A DNA stretch of 64,000 bases. Source: DP-19 sp036496285. GTDB taxonomy: Bacteria > Desulfobacterota > Binatia > UTPRO1. This document shows, piece by piece, positions 23,087 through 33,773 of the stretch. The stretch's first letter is position 1. The number at the start of each line of letters is the position of its first letter. A program made the position numbers and the translations under genes. The notes beneath the pieces are model-generated. The model saw only the letters and a program-made list of their open reading frames with translations. It did not search any database and had not been told where the DNA came from. Location: the NCBI GenBank assembly GCA_036496285.1, contig DASXLI010000114.1:21601-85600 (forward strand), in the 5' to 3' direction.

Positions 23087-23341
23087 TCAGCCGCGCTTTG
23101 TCTCGAGAGCGACGATCCGCTCACGAAGATCGAGTGCCCACGTCAACTTGTCATCGATCCGGCGCATCTCGGCGGTCAAAGCCACGTGGGTGCCCCGCAT
23201 CGCGGCCCGCAATGCCGCGATCTCCCCCTTGATCGACTCCAGGGAACAGCAGTCCTCACGAATCTCGACGAAAATGCCGATAGCGCCCAGGCGGAGGCTC
23301 TCCGCCGTGAGCGACGCGTCCGTGGCGCTCCGTCGATATTT
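23087..23341 (-). pseudogene. Possible remnant of a small coiled-coil gene in the aroE–pilB gap
   Basis: The 433-base aroE–pilB gap holds one minus-strand frame open for 85 codons with helical, charged composition (LESIKGEIAALRAAM, TAEMRRIDDKLTWALDLRER, IVALETKRG, stop at 23087). It has no ATG or GTG until 23200, which would leave only 37 residues. The heptad-like pattern suggests a decayed or partial coiled-coil gene. Chance cannot be excluded. The rest of the gap presumably contains the pilB promoter, which I cannot pinpoint. Confidence 0.3.
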
Positions 23342-23459
23342 TTACGCGTAGGCAGCGACTTACAACCTCCGTACGATGACTCGCAGGGGATCCTGCCGCG
23401 CGCCGCAACCGCTCGGAGAAAGCGGCCGGCAGAGCGGCAGCCAAGGTCTGAGATAGCCA

Positions 23460-25148
<1,689 letters not shown>

Positions 25149-25151
<3 letters not shown>

Positions 25152-25193
25152 CGGCAGCGGCAATTCCGTGACGGCGCGCGGCCAATTGACGGC
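25149..25193 (+). promoter_or_regulatory. Three TGACGGC direct repeats upstream of the pilT sigma-54 promoter
   Basis: TGACGGC occurs at 25149–25155, 25169–25175 and 25187–25193, spaced 20 and 18 bases (about two helical turns), 40–84 bases upstream of the -24 element. The first copy includes the pilB stop codon. Position and phasing fit an upstream activating sequence for a sigma-54 activator, presumably the fused activator at 27624. This is inference from spacing. Confidence 0.4.
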
Positions 25194-25232
25194 GCTTTCC
25201 CCAATCGGGCCGCTCCCGCGCGCAGGCCGCCG

Positions 25233-25248
25233 TGGCATGTGGCTTGCT
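25233..25248 (+). promoter_or_regulatory. Sigma-54 (-24/-12) promoter for pilT
   Basis: TGGCAT-N5-TTGCT matches the sigma-54 consensus TGGCAC-N5-TTGCW with one mismatch. The GG and GC dinucleotides are correctly spaced. It lies about 31 bases before the pilT GTG in the 127-base pilB–pilT gap. Confidence 0.65.
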
Positions 25249-25278
25249 CTCTGCCGGTGAGGGCGCTCGGAGGGACTC

Positions 25279-26382
25279 GTGCTAGCGAACATCCAAGACT
25301 TCCTGCAACTCATGCTCGAGGGCGGCGCGTCCGACCTGCACGTCACGCAGGACAGCCCGCCCCTCATCCGCGTCCACGGCGAGCTGAAGCCGCTCGCCTA
25401 CCCGCCGCTCACGGCGAACGACACGCGGACGCTCTGCTACAGCCTGCTGACCGAGGCGCAGAAGAAGAAGTTCGAGGAGGAGAGCGAGCTCGACTTCTCG
25501 TTCGCCGCGAAGGGCGTGTCGCGCTTCCGCGGCAACATGTTCCTGCAGAAGGGCGCCGTCGGCGGCGCGTTCCGCGCCATCCCGTTCGAGATCCCGGCGC
25601 TCGAGAAGCTCGGCCTCCCTCAGGTCGTGATGGACATCGCGCAGCTGCCGCGCGGTCTCGTGCTCGTGACGGGCCCGACCGGCTCCGGCAAGTCGACCAC
25701 GCTCGCCGCCATCATCAATCGCATCAACGAGCGGCGCCCCGAGCACATCATCACCATCGAGGACCCGATCGAGTTCGTCCACCAGCACAAGCGCGCGCTG
25801 GTCAACCAACGCGAGGTGTACGCGGACACGCACGGCTTCGCCCCGGCGCTGAAGCACATCCTGCGGCAGGACCCCGACATCTGCCTCGTCGGCGAAATGC
25901 GCGATCTCGAGACGATCGAGGCGGCCCTGGTAGTCGCCGAAACCGGCCATCTCGTCTTCTCCACCCTGCACACCAACTCCGCCGTGCAGACGATCAACCG
26001 CGTGATCGACGTCTTCCCGCCGCACCAGCAGGAGCAGGTGCGTGCCCAGCTCTCGCTCGTGCTGCAGGGCGTGATCTCGCAGCAGCTCCTGCCGCGCGCC
26101 GATGGCCGGGGCCGCTGCCTCTGTGCCGAGATCATGATCCCGAACGCCGCCATCCGGAACCTCATCCGCGAGGCGAAGGTCCACCAGCTCTACTCGCAGA
26201 TGCAGGTTGGCCAGTCCAAGTGGGGCATGCAGACGATGAGCCAGTCGCTGCTCGACCTCTTCCAGCGCCGCTTGGTCACCGCCGACGAGGCGCTCGGCCA
26301 CGCGACCGAGCCGGAGGAGCTGAAGATCATGATCGGGCAGGCACAGTCAGCGTCGATGACGGCGCGCGCGGCGGCCCGTTAG
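25279..26382 (+). CDS. pilT: Type IV pilus retraction ATPase PilT
   Basis: GTG 25279 follows GGAGGGACTC. The 367-residue protein has the PAS-like N-terminal domain (GGASDLHVTQDSPPLIRVHG), Walker A GPTGSGKSTT, Asp box IEDPIEF, Walker B PDICLVGEMRD, His box TLHTNSA and the PilT-specific C-terminal AIRNLIREAK needed for retraction in studied homologues. It drives pilin disassembly, hence twitching. It lies between pilB and pilC, as in Geobacter (pilB-pilT-pilC). Confidence 0.96.
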   Translation: MLANIQDFLQLMLEGGASDLHVTQDSPPLIRVHGELKPLAYPPLTANDTRTLCYSLLTEAQKKKFEEESELDFSFAAKGVSRFRGNMFLQKGAVGGAFRAIPFEIPALEKLGLPQVVMDIAQLPRGLVLVTGPTGSGKSTTLAAIINRINERRPEHIITIEDPIEFVHQHKRALVNQREVYADTHGFAPALKHILRQDPDICLVGEMRDLETIEAALVVAETGHLVFSTLHTNSAVQTINRVIDVFPPHQQEQVRAQLSLVLQGVISQQLLPRADGRGRCLCAEIMIPNAAIRNLIREAKVHQLYSQMQVGQSKWGMQTMSQSLLDLFQRRLVTADEALGHATEPEELKIMIGQAQSASMTARAAAR

Positions 26383-26400
26383 GCGCGAAGGAGCGTAGGC

Positions 26401-27621
26401 ATGTCCGTCTATCAGTGGGTCGGGGTCTCGCCGCGCGGCGAGACGATGCGCGGCGAGATGGAGGCGTCGACGCGCCAGGCGGTGATCACGCGCCTCCGCG
26501 CGCAGCGCATCCAGCCCGTCCCGGAGAAGATCCGCGAGAAGAACCGCGGCTTCAACATGGAGATCAAGCTGCCGTCCTTCGGCAGCCCGGTGAACCAGAA
26601 GGACATCGTCATCTTCACCCGCCAGTTCGCCACCATGATCGACGCCGGCTTGCCGCTCGTGCAGTGCCTCGAGATCCTCTCGAGCCAGACCGACAACAAG
26701 GCCTTCGGCAGGGCCATCCGCGACGTCAAGGAGCAGGTCGAGGCTGGCGGCACCTTCGCCTCCTCCCTGAAGCGCCATCCCAAGATCTTCTCGGATCTCT
26801 ACTCCAACATGGTCGCGGCGGGCGAGGTCGGCGGCATCCTCGACACCATCCTCACGCGCCTCGCGTCCTACATGGAGAAGATCGTCAAGCTGAAGAGCAA
26901 GATCAAAGGCGCGATGATCTACCCGGCGTGCATCATCGGGGCGGCCGTCCTGGTGACCGGCATCCTGCTCGTCTACGTCATCCCGGTCTTCGCCGAGCTC
27001 TTCCACAGCTTCGGCCAGGCGCTGCCCGCGCCGACCCAGTTCGTGATCAATCTCTCGAACTTCACGATCCACTACTTCTGGTACCTCATCGTGCTGATCG
27101 CGGGCGCGATCGGCGGCGTCGTGGTCGCCTATCGCACCGACCGCGGCCGGTATCTGATGGACAAATACGTTCTGAAGTTCCCGGTCTTCGGCGACATCAT
27201 CCGCAAGACGGCGATCGCGCGCTTCACGCGCACCCTCGGCACCCTGGTGTCGTCCGGCGTACCGATCCTCGATGCGCTCACCATCACCGGCCGCACCGCC
27301 GGCAACAAGATCATCGAGGAGGCGATCTTCGCGACCCGCTCCAGCATCAGCGAGGGCAAGACGATCGCCGAGCCGCTGATCGCGAGCAAGGTCTTTCCGC
27401 CGATGGTCTGCCAGATGATCGCCGTCGGCGAGACCACCGGCTCGCTCGACGCCATGTTGCAGAAGATCGCGGACTTCTACGAGGACGAGGTCGACAACGC
27501 GGTCGCGAACCTCACCTCGCTCATGGAGCCGATGGTCATCCTCTTCCTCGGCGGCGTGATCGGCGGCCTCGTGATCTCCATGTATCTGCCGATCTTCAAG
27601 CTCGGCTCGGTCCTCGGCTAG
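26401..27621 (+). CDS. pilC: Type IV pilus inner-membrane platform protein PilC
   Basis: The 406-residue protein has two T2SSF domains (about 65–190 and 270–395) and three membrane segments (near 172–200, 220–245 and 375–400). It starts MSVYQWVGVSPRGETMRGEM, as usual for PilC. It couples the PilB/PilT motors to pilin movement. The gene lies 18 bases after pilT and 2 bases before the activator gene, so it is in the same operon. Confidence 0.95.
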   Translation: MSVYQWVGVSPRGETMRGEMEASTRQAVITRLRAQRIQPVPEKIREKNRGFNMEIKLPSFGSPVNQKDIVIFTRQFATMIDAGLPLVQCLEILSSQTDNKAFGRAIRDVKEQVEAGGTFASSLKRHPKIFSDLYSNMVAAGEVGGILDTILTRLASYMEKIVKLKSKIKGAMIYPACIIGAAVLVTGILLVYVIPVFAELFHSFGQALPAPTQFVINLSNFTIHYFWYLIVLIAGAIGGVVVAYRTDRGRYLMDKYVLKFPVFGDIIRKTAIARFTRTLGTLVSSGVPILDALTITGRTAGNKIIEEAIFATRSSISEGKTIAEPLIASKVFPPMVCQMIAVGETTGSLDAMLQKIADFYEDEVDNAVANLTSLMEPMVILFLGGVIGGLVISMYLPIFKLGSVLG

Positions 27622-27623
27622 CC

Positions 27624-29633
<2,010 letters not shown>

Positions 29634-29651
29634 CGAAAATGTAACGCGCGG

Positions 29652-29723
29652 AATTTGTCAGCGTGCATCGGATGACGCTGGAACCGACGTGTATGGACTC
29701 GCGCGCATTGCCCAGGGACATGC
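29652..29723 (+). promoter_or_regulatory. Upstream elements of pilA1 conserved before pilA2
   Basis: AATTTGTCA (29652–29660) and GACATGCGA (29715–29723) recur before pilA2 with nearly the same separation (63 versus 65 bases) and distance to the sigma-54 promoter (185/184 and 122/119 bases). The bases between are not conserved. TGTC cores are reported in Pseudomonas PilR sites. They are candidate activator-binding sites. Confidence 0.4.
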
Positions 29724-29844
29724 GACTTCACGCCGGAGCCAGCTCATCGGCCGCCCGAGCACGACGACCGGACCCGCGAAAGGGTTGATGAAACTTGCTC
29801 GGGATCGCTCTCCCCTCCCTGCCTCCACGGCAGTCACGGGATCG

Positions 29845-29860
29845 TGGCACCGGCGTTGCT
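29845..29860 (+). promoter_or_regulatory. Sigma-54 promoter of pilA1
   Basis: TGGCAC-N5-TTGCT is a perfect match to the -24/-12 consensus, 54 bases before the pilA1 start codon. PilR/RpoN control of pilin genes is well established in Pseudomonas and Geobacter. Confidence 0.82.
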
Positions 29861-29913
29861 CCCCCATTCGCTCAACGTTCTCGGACGTCATCCGAGCCCA
29901 AGAGGAGGCAGCC

Positions 29914-30303
29914 TTGAAAACCCCCAACAAGCAGTCCGGCTTCACCCTGATCGAACTTCTGGTCGTCGTCGCGATCATCGGCATCCTGGCCGCGATCGCC
30001 ATCCCGCAGTTCGCGGCCTACCGCGCCAAGGGTTTCGACGCGCGCTCCGCCAGCGACTGCCGCAACGCCGCTACGTCCGAGGAAGCGTACTTCGTCGGCA
30101 ACGCGGCCTACACCGCGACGGTCTCGAACCTGACCACGAACGGGTTCGTGCAGTCCGCCGACGTCACGGTCGCCCTCACCGCGGCGGCGGGTCCGCCGGC
30201 GTCGTTCACCGTCACCTGCAACAGCACCAAGGGTACGGCGGGATACAGCTGCGTGTGGTCGAGCGCTCCCGCGGCCGGCGCCGCGAACCTCGACTGTCAC
30301 TGA
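29914..30303 (+). CDS. pilA: Major type IVa prepilin PilA1
   Basis: The start is TTG 29914, set by AAGAGGAGG 5 bases upstream and by the short leader MKTPNKQSG; the longer frame from 29482 is not a gene. PilD would cleave Gly9/Phe10, leaving a 120-residue pilin FTLIELLVVVAIIGILAAIA… with Glu5. Mature F1, F24, Y27, F32, F51 and Y57 coincide with the aromatic positions of the 61-residue Geobacter PilA. The remaining about 60 residues form a C-terminal domain with cysteines (VTCNSTKG, YSCVWSS, final CH). The mature sequence differs from PilA2 at only two positions (F32/Y32 and the D/V before CH). It has its own sigma-54 promoter and terminator. Confidence 0.93.
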   Translation: MKTPNKQSGFTLIELLVVVAIIGILAAIAIPQFAAYRAKGFDARSASDCRNAATSEEAYFVGNAAYTATVSNLTTNGFVQSADVTVALTAAAGPPASFTVTCNSTKGTAGYSCVWSSAPAAGAANLDCH

Positions 30304-30327
30304 TCCTCGTAACCGCTCCTCGTGCCG

Positions 30328-30367
30328 ACGCGGGCGGGGCCTCCGGGCTCCGCCCGCGTTGCGTTTT
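30328..30367 (+). terminator. Rho-independent terminator after pilA1
   Basis: A 10-bp GC stem (ACGCGGGCGG/CCGCCCGCGT) continues through GCC/GGC to a TCCG loop and is followed by GCGTTTT. The same architecture follows pilA2. Confidence 0.75.
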
Positions 30368-30524
30368 GGGGCCGGCACTCCGCCCCATGGTCGCGGCGCG
30401 GCGCGGCCCCATCCGAGAACCGCACCGACCGTCCTCAGTCGGTCTGGAAGCCGCGGCGCACCGCCTGACCCGTTCGCAGGAGGCGTTGGCCTCGCCCTCC
30501 AGAGCACGACGGTCGACTTCAACA

Positions 30525-30564
30525 CCACCCGGTCGAACATCTCGCCACCCGGTCGAACATCTCG
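30525..30564 (+). repeat. Perfect 20-bp tandem duplication
   Basis: CCACCCGGTCGAACATCTCG occurs twice head to tail (30525–30544, 30545–30564) in the 633-base region between pilA1 and pilA2. I see no gene in this region apart from terminator and promoter signals. It could be replication slippage or a duplicated protein-binding site. Confidence 0.85.
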
Positions 30565-30658
30565 GGTCACAAAGGGATTTTCGCCTATGTGGTCACCGAT
30601 GACGAAATACGGAACATCGGCTCCAGCAAGCGCGCTCTGGCGCGGTTTCGACGGGCGC

Positions 30659-30732
30659 AATTTGTCACCGCAGCAAAAACCGCCGCATTTTGCTTGTCCG
30701 GAGATCCGACACCGCTACGAACCGACATGCGA
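30659..30732 (+). promoter_or_regulatory. Upstream elements of pilA2 matching those of pilA1
   Basis: AATTTGTCA (30659–30667) and GACATGCGA (30724–30732) lie 184 and 119 bases before the -24 element, close to the spacing in front of pilA1. They are candidate binding sites for the fused activator. Confidence 0.4.
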
Positions 30733-30850
30733 TCTCCGACGACAAGCGACGCGACCGTTCGCACCACCGTGACAGCGGTGGCCGAAAAACCTTCGTGAAT
30801 ATTGCGCGTGTCGACTCGCACGTGCAGCGATCGTCGCGTCGCGCCGACCG

Positions 30851-30866
30851 TGGCACCCCCCTTGCT
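30851..30866 (+). promoter_or_regulatory. Sigma-54 promoter of pilA2
   Basis: TGGCAC-N5-TTGCT is a perfect -24/-12 match 71 bases before the pilA2 ATG. The pilA1 terminator upstream makes pilA2 an independent transcription unit. Confidence 0.82.
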
Positions 30867-30936
30867 CCGCTACCTCTCCAAACCAAACTCGCGGTCGCCG
30901 CCCCTGGCGCCCGAGCCAAGAGGAGGCAACCCAACC

Positions 30937-31326
30937 ATGACCCGCATCAACAAGCAGTCCGGCTTCACCCTGATCGAGCTTCTGGTCGTCGTCGCGATCA
31001 TCGGCATCCTGGCCGCGATCGCCATCCCGCAGTTCGCGGCCTACCGCGCCAAGGGCTACGATGCCCGGTCGGCGAGCGACTGCCGCAACGCCGCCACCTC
31101 CGAGGAAGCGTACTTCGTCGGCAACGCGGCCTACACCGCGACGGTCTCGAACCTGACCACGAACGGGTTCGTACAGTCCGCCGACGTCACGGTCGCCCTC
31201 ACCGCGGCGGCGGGTCCGCCGGCGTCGTTCACCGTCACCTGCAACAGCACCAAGGGTACGGCGGGATACAGCTGCGTGTGGTCCAGCGCCCCCGCAGCCG
31301 GCGCCGCGAACCTGGTCTGTCACTGA
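30937..31326 (+). CDS. pilA: Major type IVa prepilin PilA2
   Basis: ATG 30937 follows AAGAGGAGG. The 129-residue prepilin has leader MTRINKQSG and a mature pilin identical to PilA1 except Tyr for Phe at mature position 32 and Val for Asp near the C-terminus. The DNA from about the TCCGAGGAAGCG codons to near the 3' end is almost identical between the genes, while the intergenic DNA is not, which suggests gene conversion or a recent duplication. F1, F24, Y27, Y32, F51 and Y57 match Geobacter PilA exactly. Unlike PilA1 it uses ATG, so the two may be expressed at different levels. Confidence 0.93.
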   Translation: MTRINKQSGFTLIELLVVVAIIGILAAIAIPQFAAYRAKGYDARSASDCRNAATSEEAYFVGNAAYTATVSNLTTNGFVQSADVTVALTAAAGPPASFTVTCNSTKGTAGYSCVWSSAPAAGAANLVCH

Positions 31327-31349
31327 TCCTCGGATAGCCTCGTGTGCGT

Positions 31350-31391
31350 ACGCGGGCCGGGCCTTCGGGCTCGGCCCGCGTCGCATTTTTC
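31350..31391 (+). terminator. Rho-independent terminator after pilA2
   Basis: Stem ACGCGGGCCG/CGGCCCGCGT, an inner GCC/GGC and a TTCG tetraloop, followed by CGCATTTTTC. It lies just before the next gene's Shine-Dalgarno, so the downstream gene may receive only read-through. Confidence 0.8.
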
Positions 31392-31410
31392 GCTCTCTCA
31401 GGAGGAAGAC

Positions 31411-33024
31411 GTGCAGCTGGCGCGACGATCGCTGCTCCATCTGCTCTGGATCGCGACGGCGGTACGCGTCCTCGCTCCCTCCGCCGCCGATCCCGATCTC
31501 TGGGGCCACCTGGTCTTCGGCGGCATCCTGCTCGGCGGCGTCCTGCCGACGACCAACGCCTTCAGCTACACCGCCGGCGCGCACCCGTGGGTCAACCACG
31601 AGATCCTCGCCGAAGCGTCGATGGCGCTGGCATATCGGTTCTGGGGCGGCATCGGCCTGATCGCGTTGAAGGCCGCGCTCGGCGGCGCGACGCTCGCGAT
31701 CCTCTACCGCACGGCGGAGCGGCGGAGCCGGACCGTCTGGGCCGCCGCCGTCGCGACTGCGCTCGCTGCGATCACGATGCTCTGCGGCCTGATGATCCGG
31801 CCGCAGCTCTTCACCCTGCTCTTCCTCGCGCTCACCCTGTACGTGCTCGCCCGCTCGCACCATCGCGCCGAGGGCGCTGCCTGGCTCCTGCCGCTCGTGA
31901 ACGTCGTCTGGATCAACACGCACGGCGGCGTGCTCGCCGGCGTGGGGCTCGCGACGCTCGCGCTCGCGGCCGGGGCGCTTCGCCCGCCGCACGTGCCGAC
32001 GGGCTCGTCGCCGTCCGCGCGGCGCGGCGCGCGCGTGCGCCAGCTCGGGCGCACGGCCCTCTTGGTCGCGCTCATGGCGGGCGCGTTGCTCGTCAACCCG
32101 TACGGCATCCGCTTGCCGCTCTTCCTCGCGACCGAGGTGACGCCCCGCGTGCCGATCACGGAGTGGGCGCACGTGCCGCTCGCCGACCTGTCGTTTCCGC
32201 TCTTCAAGATCCTCCTGGTGGCGCTCGCGCCGTGGCTCGTCCTGCAGCGACGCGTGCGGTTGCCGGAGATCGTCGTCCTGGTCGCGACGGCGGCGGTGGC
32301 GCTCCTCCACCAGCGGCACGTCCCGCTGTTCGCGATCGCCGCCGCGCCGCTCGTCGCCGCCATGCTGGCGGATACCGAGCGGCGCCTGCGCCGCCGCGCC
32401 GACCTCCATCGCGTCCGCCGCCTCGCAGCGGCGAGCCTCGCCGTGGTCGCGGTGCTGCAGGTGGCGCTCGCGGCTGGCAGCGCCTGGCGCGACGGCTCCC
32501 GCATCGACGTCGATCCGAGCGTCTACCCGGTGCAGGCGCTGCGCTTCCTCGCGCAGAACCGTATCGGCGGCCGCGTCGCGCTGCCGTTCGACTGGGGCGA
32601 GGTCGCGCTCTGGTCGCTGCCGGCGGGCAGCACGGTCGCGATCGACGGACGCTTCACCACCGCGTATCCGCAGGATGTCCTCGAGGAGGCCTGGCGCTTC
32701 ATGCAGGGCGGGCCGAGCTGGGACGACCTCCTCACCCATCACGCGACCGATGTCGTGATCAGCGCTCGCCAGCAGCCGCCGTCCTGGCTGCTCCTGCGCG
32801 ACACCGGCTGGGAGTACGTCTACTCCGATCCGGTGGCGGTGGTCTTCGTGCGGCGCGGCTCGGCGGCGGCGGCGAAGCTCGAGCGTCTGCGCGGCGGCGA
32901 GATGCACGTCGACCAGTCGCCGCTCGCGCGCGACTTCCCGGCGCTCGCGCGCGGCGCCGACACCCTGCTACCGCGCCAGGGCACCTCTTCTGCTACAGTA
33001 GCGAGCGCATGGACGGACTCGTGA
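31411..33024 (+). CDS. Polytopic membrane protein of unknown function between pilA2 and pilD
   Basis: GTG 31411 follows CAGGAGGAAGAC and gives 537 residues. About ten hydrophobic helices fill 1–370 and a soluble, probably periplasmic domain covers about 385–537. The N-terminus contains ADPDLWGHLVFG and the motif HPWVNHEILAE, seen in a widespread family of uncharacterised membrane proteins resembling GT-C glycosyltransferases. The acidic and His residues in the first loops fit that fold, but I cannot assign a reaction. Its place between the pilins and prepilin peptidase, with a 16-base overlap into pilD, suggests a role in pilin or surface glycosylation. That is inference from context only. 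Confidence 0.7.
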   Translation: MQLARRSLLHLLWIATAVRVLAPSAADPDLWGHLVFGGILLGGVLPTTNAFSYTAGAHPWVNHEILAEASMALAYRFWGGIGLIALKAALGGATLAILYRTAERRSRTVWAAAVATALAAITMLCGLMIRPQLFTLLFLALTLYVLARSHHRAEGAAWLLPLVNVVWINTHGGVLAGVGLATLALAAGALRPPHVPTGSSPSARRGARVRQLGRTALLVALMAGALLVNPYGIRLPLFLATEVTPRVPITEWAHVPLADLSFPLFKILLVALAPWLVLQRRVRLPEIVVLVATAAVALLHQRHVPLFAIAAAPLVAAMLADTERRLRRRADLHRVRRLAAASLAVVAVLQVALAAGSAWRDGSRIDVDPSVYPVQALRFLAQNRIGGRVALPFDWGEVALWSLPAGSTVAIDGRFTTAYPQDVLEEAWRFMQGGPSWDDLLTHHATDVVISARQQPPSWLLLRDTGWEYVYSDPVAVVFVRRGSAAAAKLERLRGGEMHVDQSPLARDFPALARGADTLLPRQGTSSATVASAWTDS

Positions 33025-33773
33025 TCGCGGCGGTCTTCGCGTTCGGCGCGATCGTCGGGAGCTTCCTGAACGTCTGCATCGTGCGCCTCCCCGAGGAGCG
33101 CTCGATCGTGCGTCCGCCGTCGCATTGCCCGGGCTGCCACCGCGACATCGCCTGGTACGACAACGTGCCGGTGCTGAGCTACCTCGTGCTGCGCGGCCAC
33201 TGCCGGAGCTGCGGCATCCGCATCTCGCCTCTCTACCCGGTCGTCGAGCTGCTGACGGGCGCGCTCGCCGTCGCGCTCTGGATGCGTCTCGGGCTGAGCC
33301 TCGCATTCGCCGGCTACTTCGTGTTCGCCGCCGCGCTCGTGACGATCACCTTCATCGACCTCGACCACCGCATCATCCCCGACGTGATCAGCCTGCCCGG
33401 CATCGCGGTCGGCCTCGCCGTGTCGCTGGTCTCGCCGCTCGTCAGCCCGCTCGACGCGGTGCTCGGCGCGCTCGCCGGGGGCGGCATCCTGCTCGCGGTC
33501 GCGTTCGGCTACCAGGCGATCCGGGGTCAGGAAGGCATGGGCGGCGGCGACATCAAGCTGTTGGCGATGATCGGCGCGTTCCTCGGCTGGCGCAGCGTCT
33601 TTCTCACGTTGATGGTCGCCTCGATGATCGGCTCGCTGATCGGCATCGCGCTCATGCTCTACCAGCGCGCCGATACGAAGCTCGCGATCCCGTTCGGCCC
33701 GTTCCTCGCCGGCGGCGCGCTCGTCTCGCTCTTCTTCGGCGACCGCATCCTCGCCTTCTACTTCGGCGCCTGA
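33009..33773 (+). CDS. pilD: Prepilin peptidase / N-methyltransferase PilD
   Basis: The 254-residue integral membrane enzyme cleaves prepilin leaders after Gly and N-methylates the new Phe1. It contains the cytoplasmic zinc tetracysteine CPGC…CRSC (about 38–75), the methylase region and both catalytic aspartates: IDLDHRIIPD and GGGDIKL. It starts MDGLVIAAVFAFGAIVGSFLN inside the end of the preceding gene. Its substrates here are the two PilA proteins and the four minor pilins. Its 3' end overlaps the convergent gene by 16 bases. Confidence 0.96.
   Translation: MDGLVIAAVFAFGAIVGSFLNVCIVRLPEERSIVRPPSHCPGCHRDIAWYDNVPVLSYLVLRGHCRSCGIRISPLYPVVELLTGALAVALWMRLGLSLAFAGYFVFAAALVTITFIDLDHRIIPDVISLPGIAVGLAVSLVSPLVSPLDAVLGALAGGGILLAVAFGYQAIRGQEGMGGGDIKLLAMIGAFLGWRSVFLTLMVASMIGSLIGIALMLYQRADTKLAIPFGPFLAGGALVSLFFGDRILAFYFGA

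Noticed and set aside
30328..31391. The pilA1/pilA2 hairpins as mobile REP-type elements
   Set aside because: Each sits exactly after a pilin stop codon with a following T run, so they are terminators that were duplicated with the gene.
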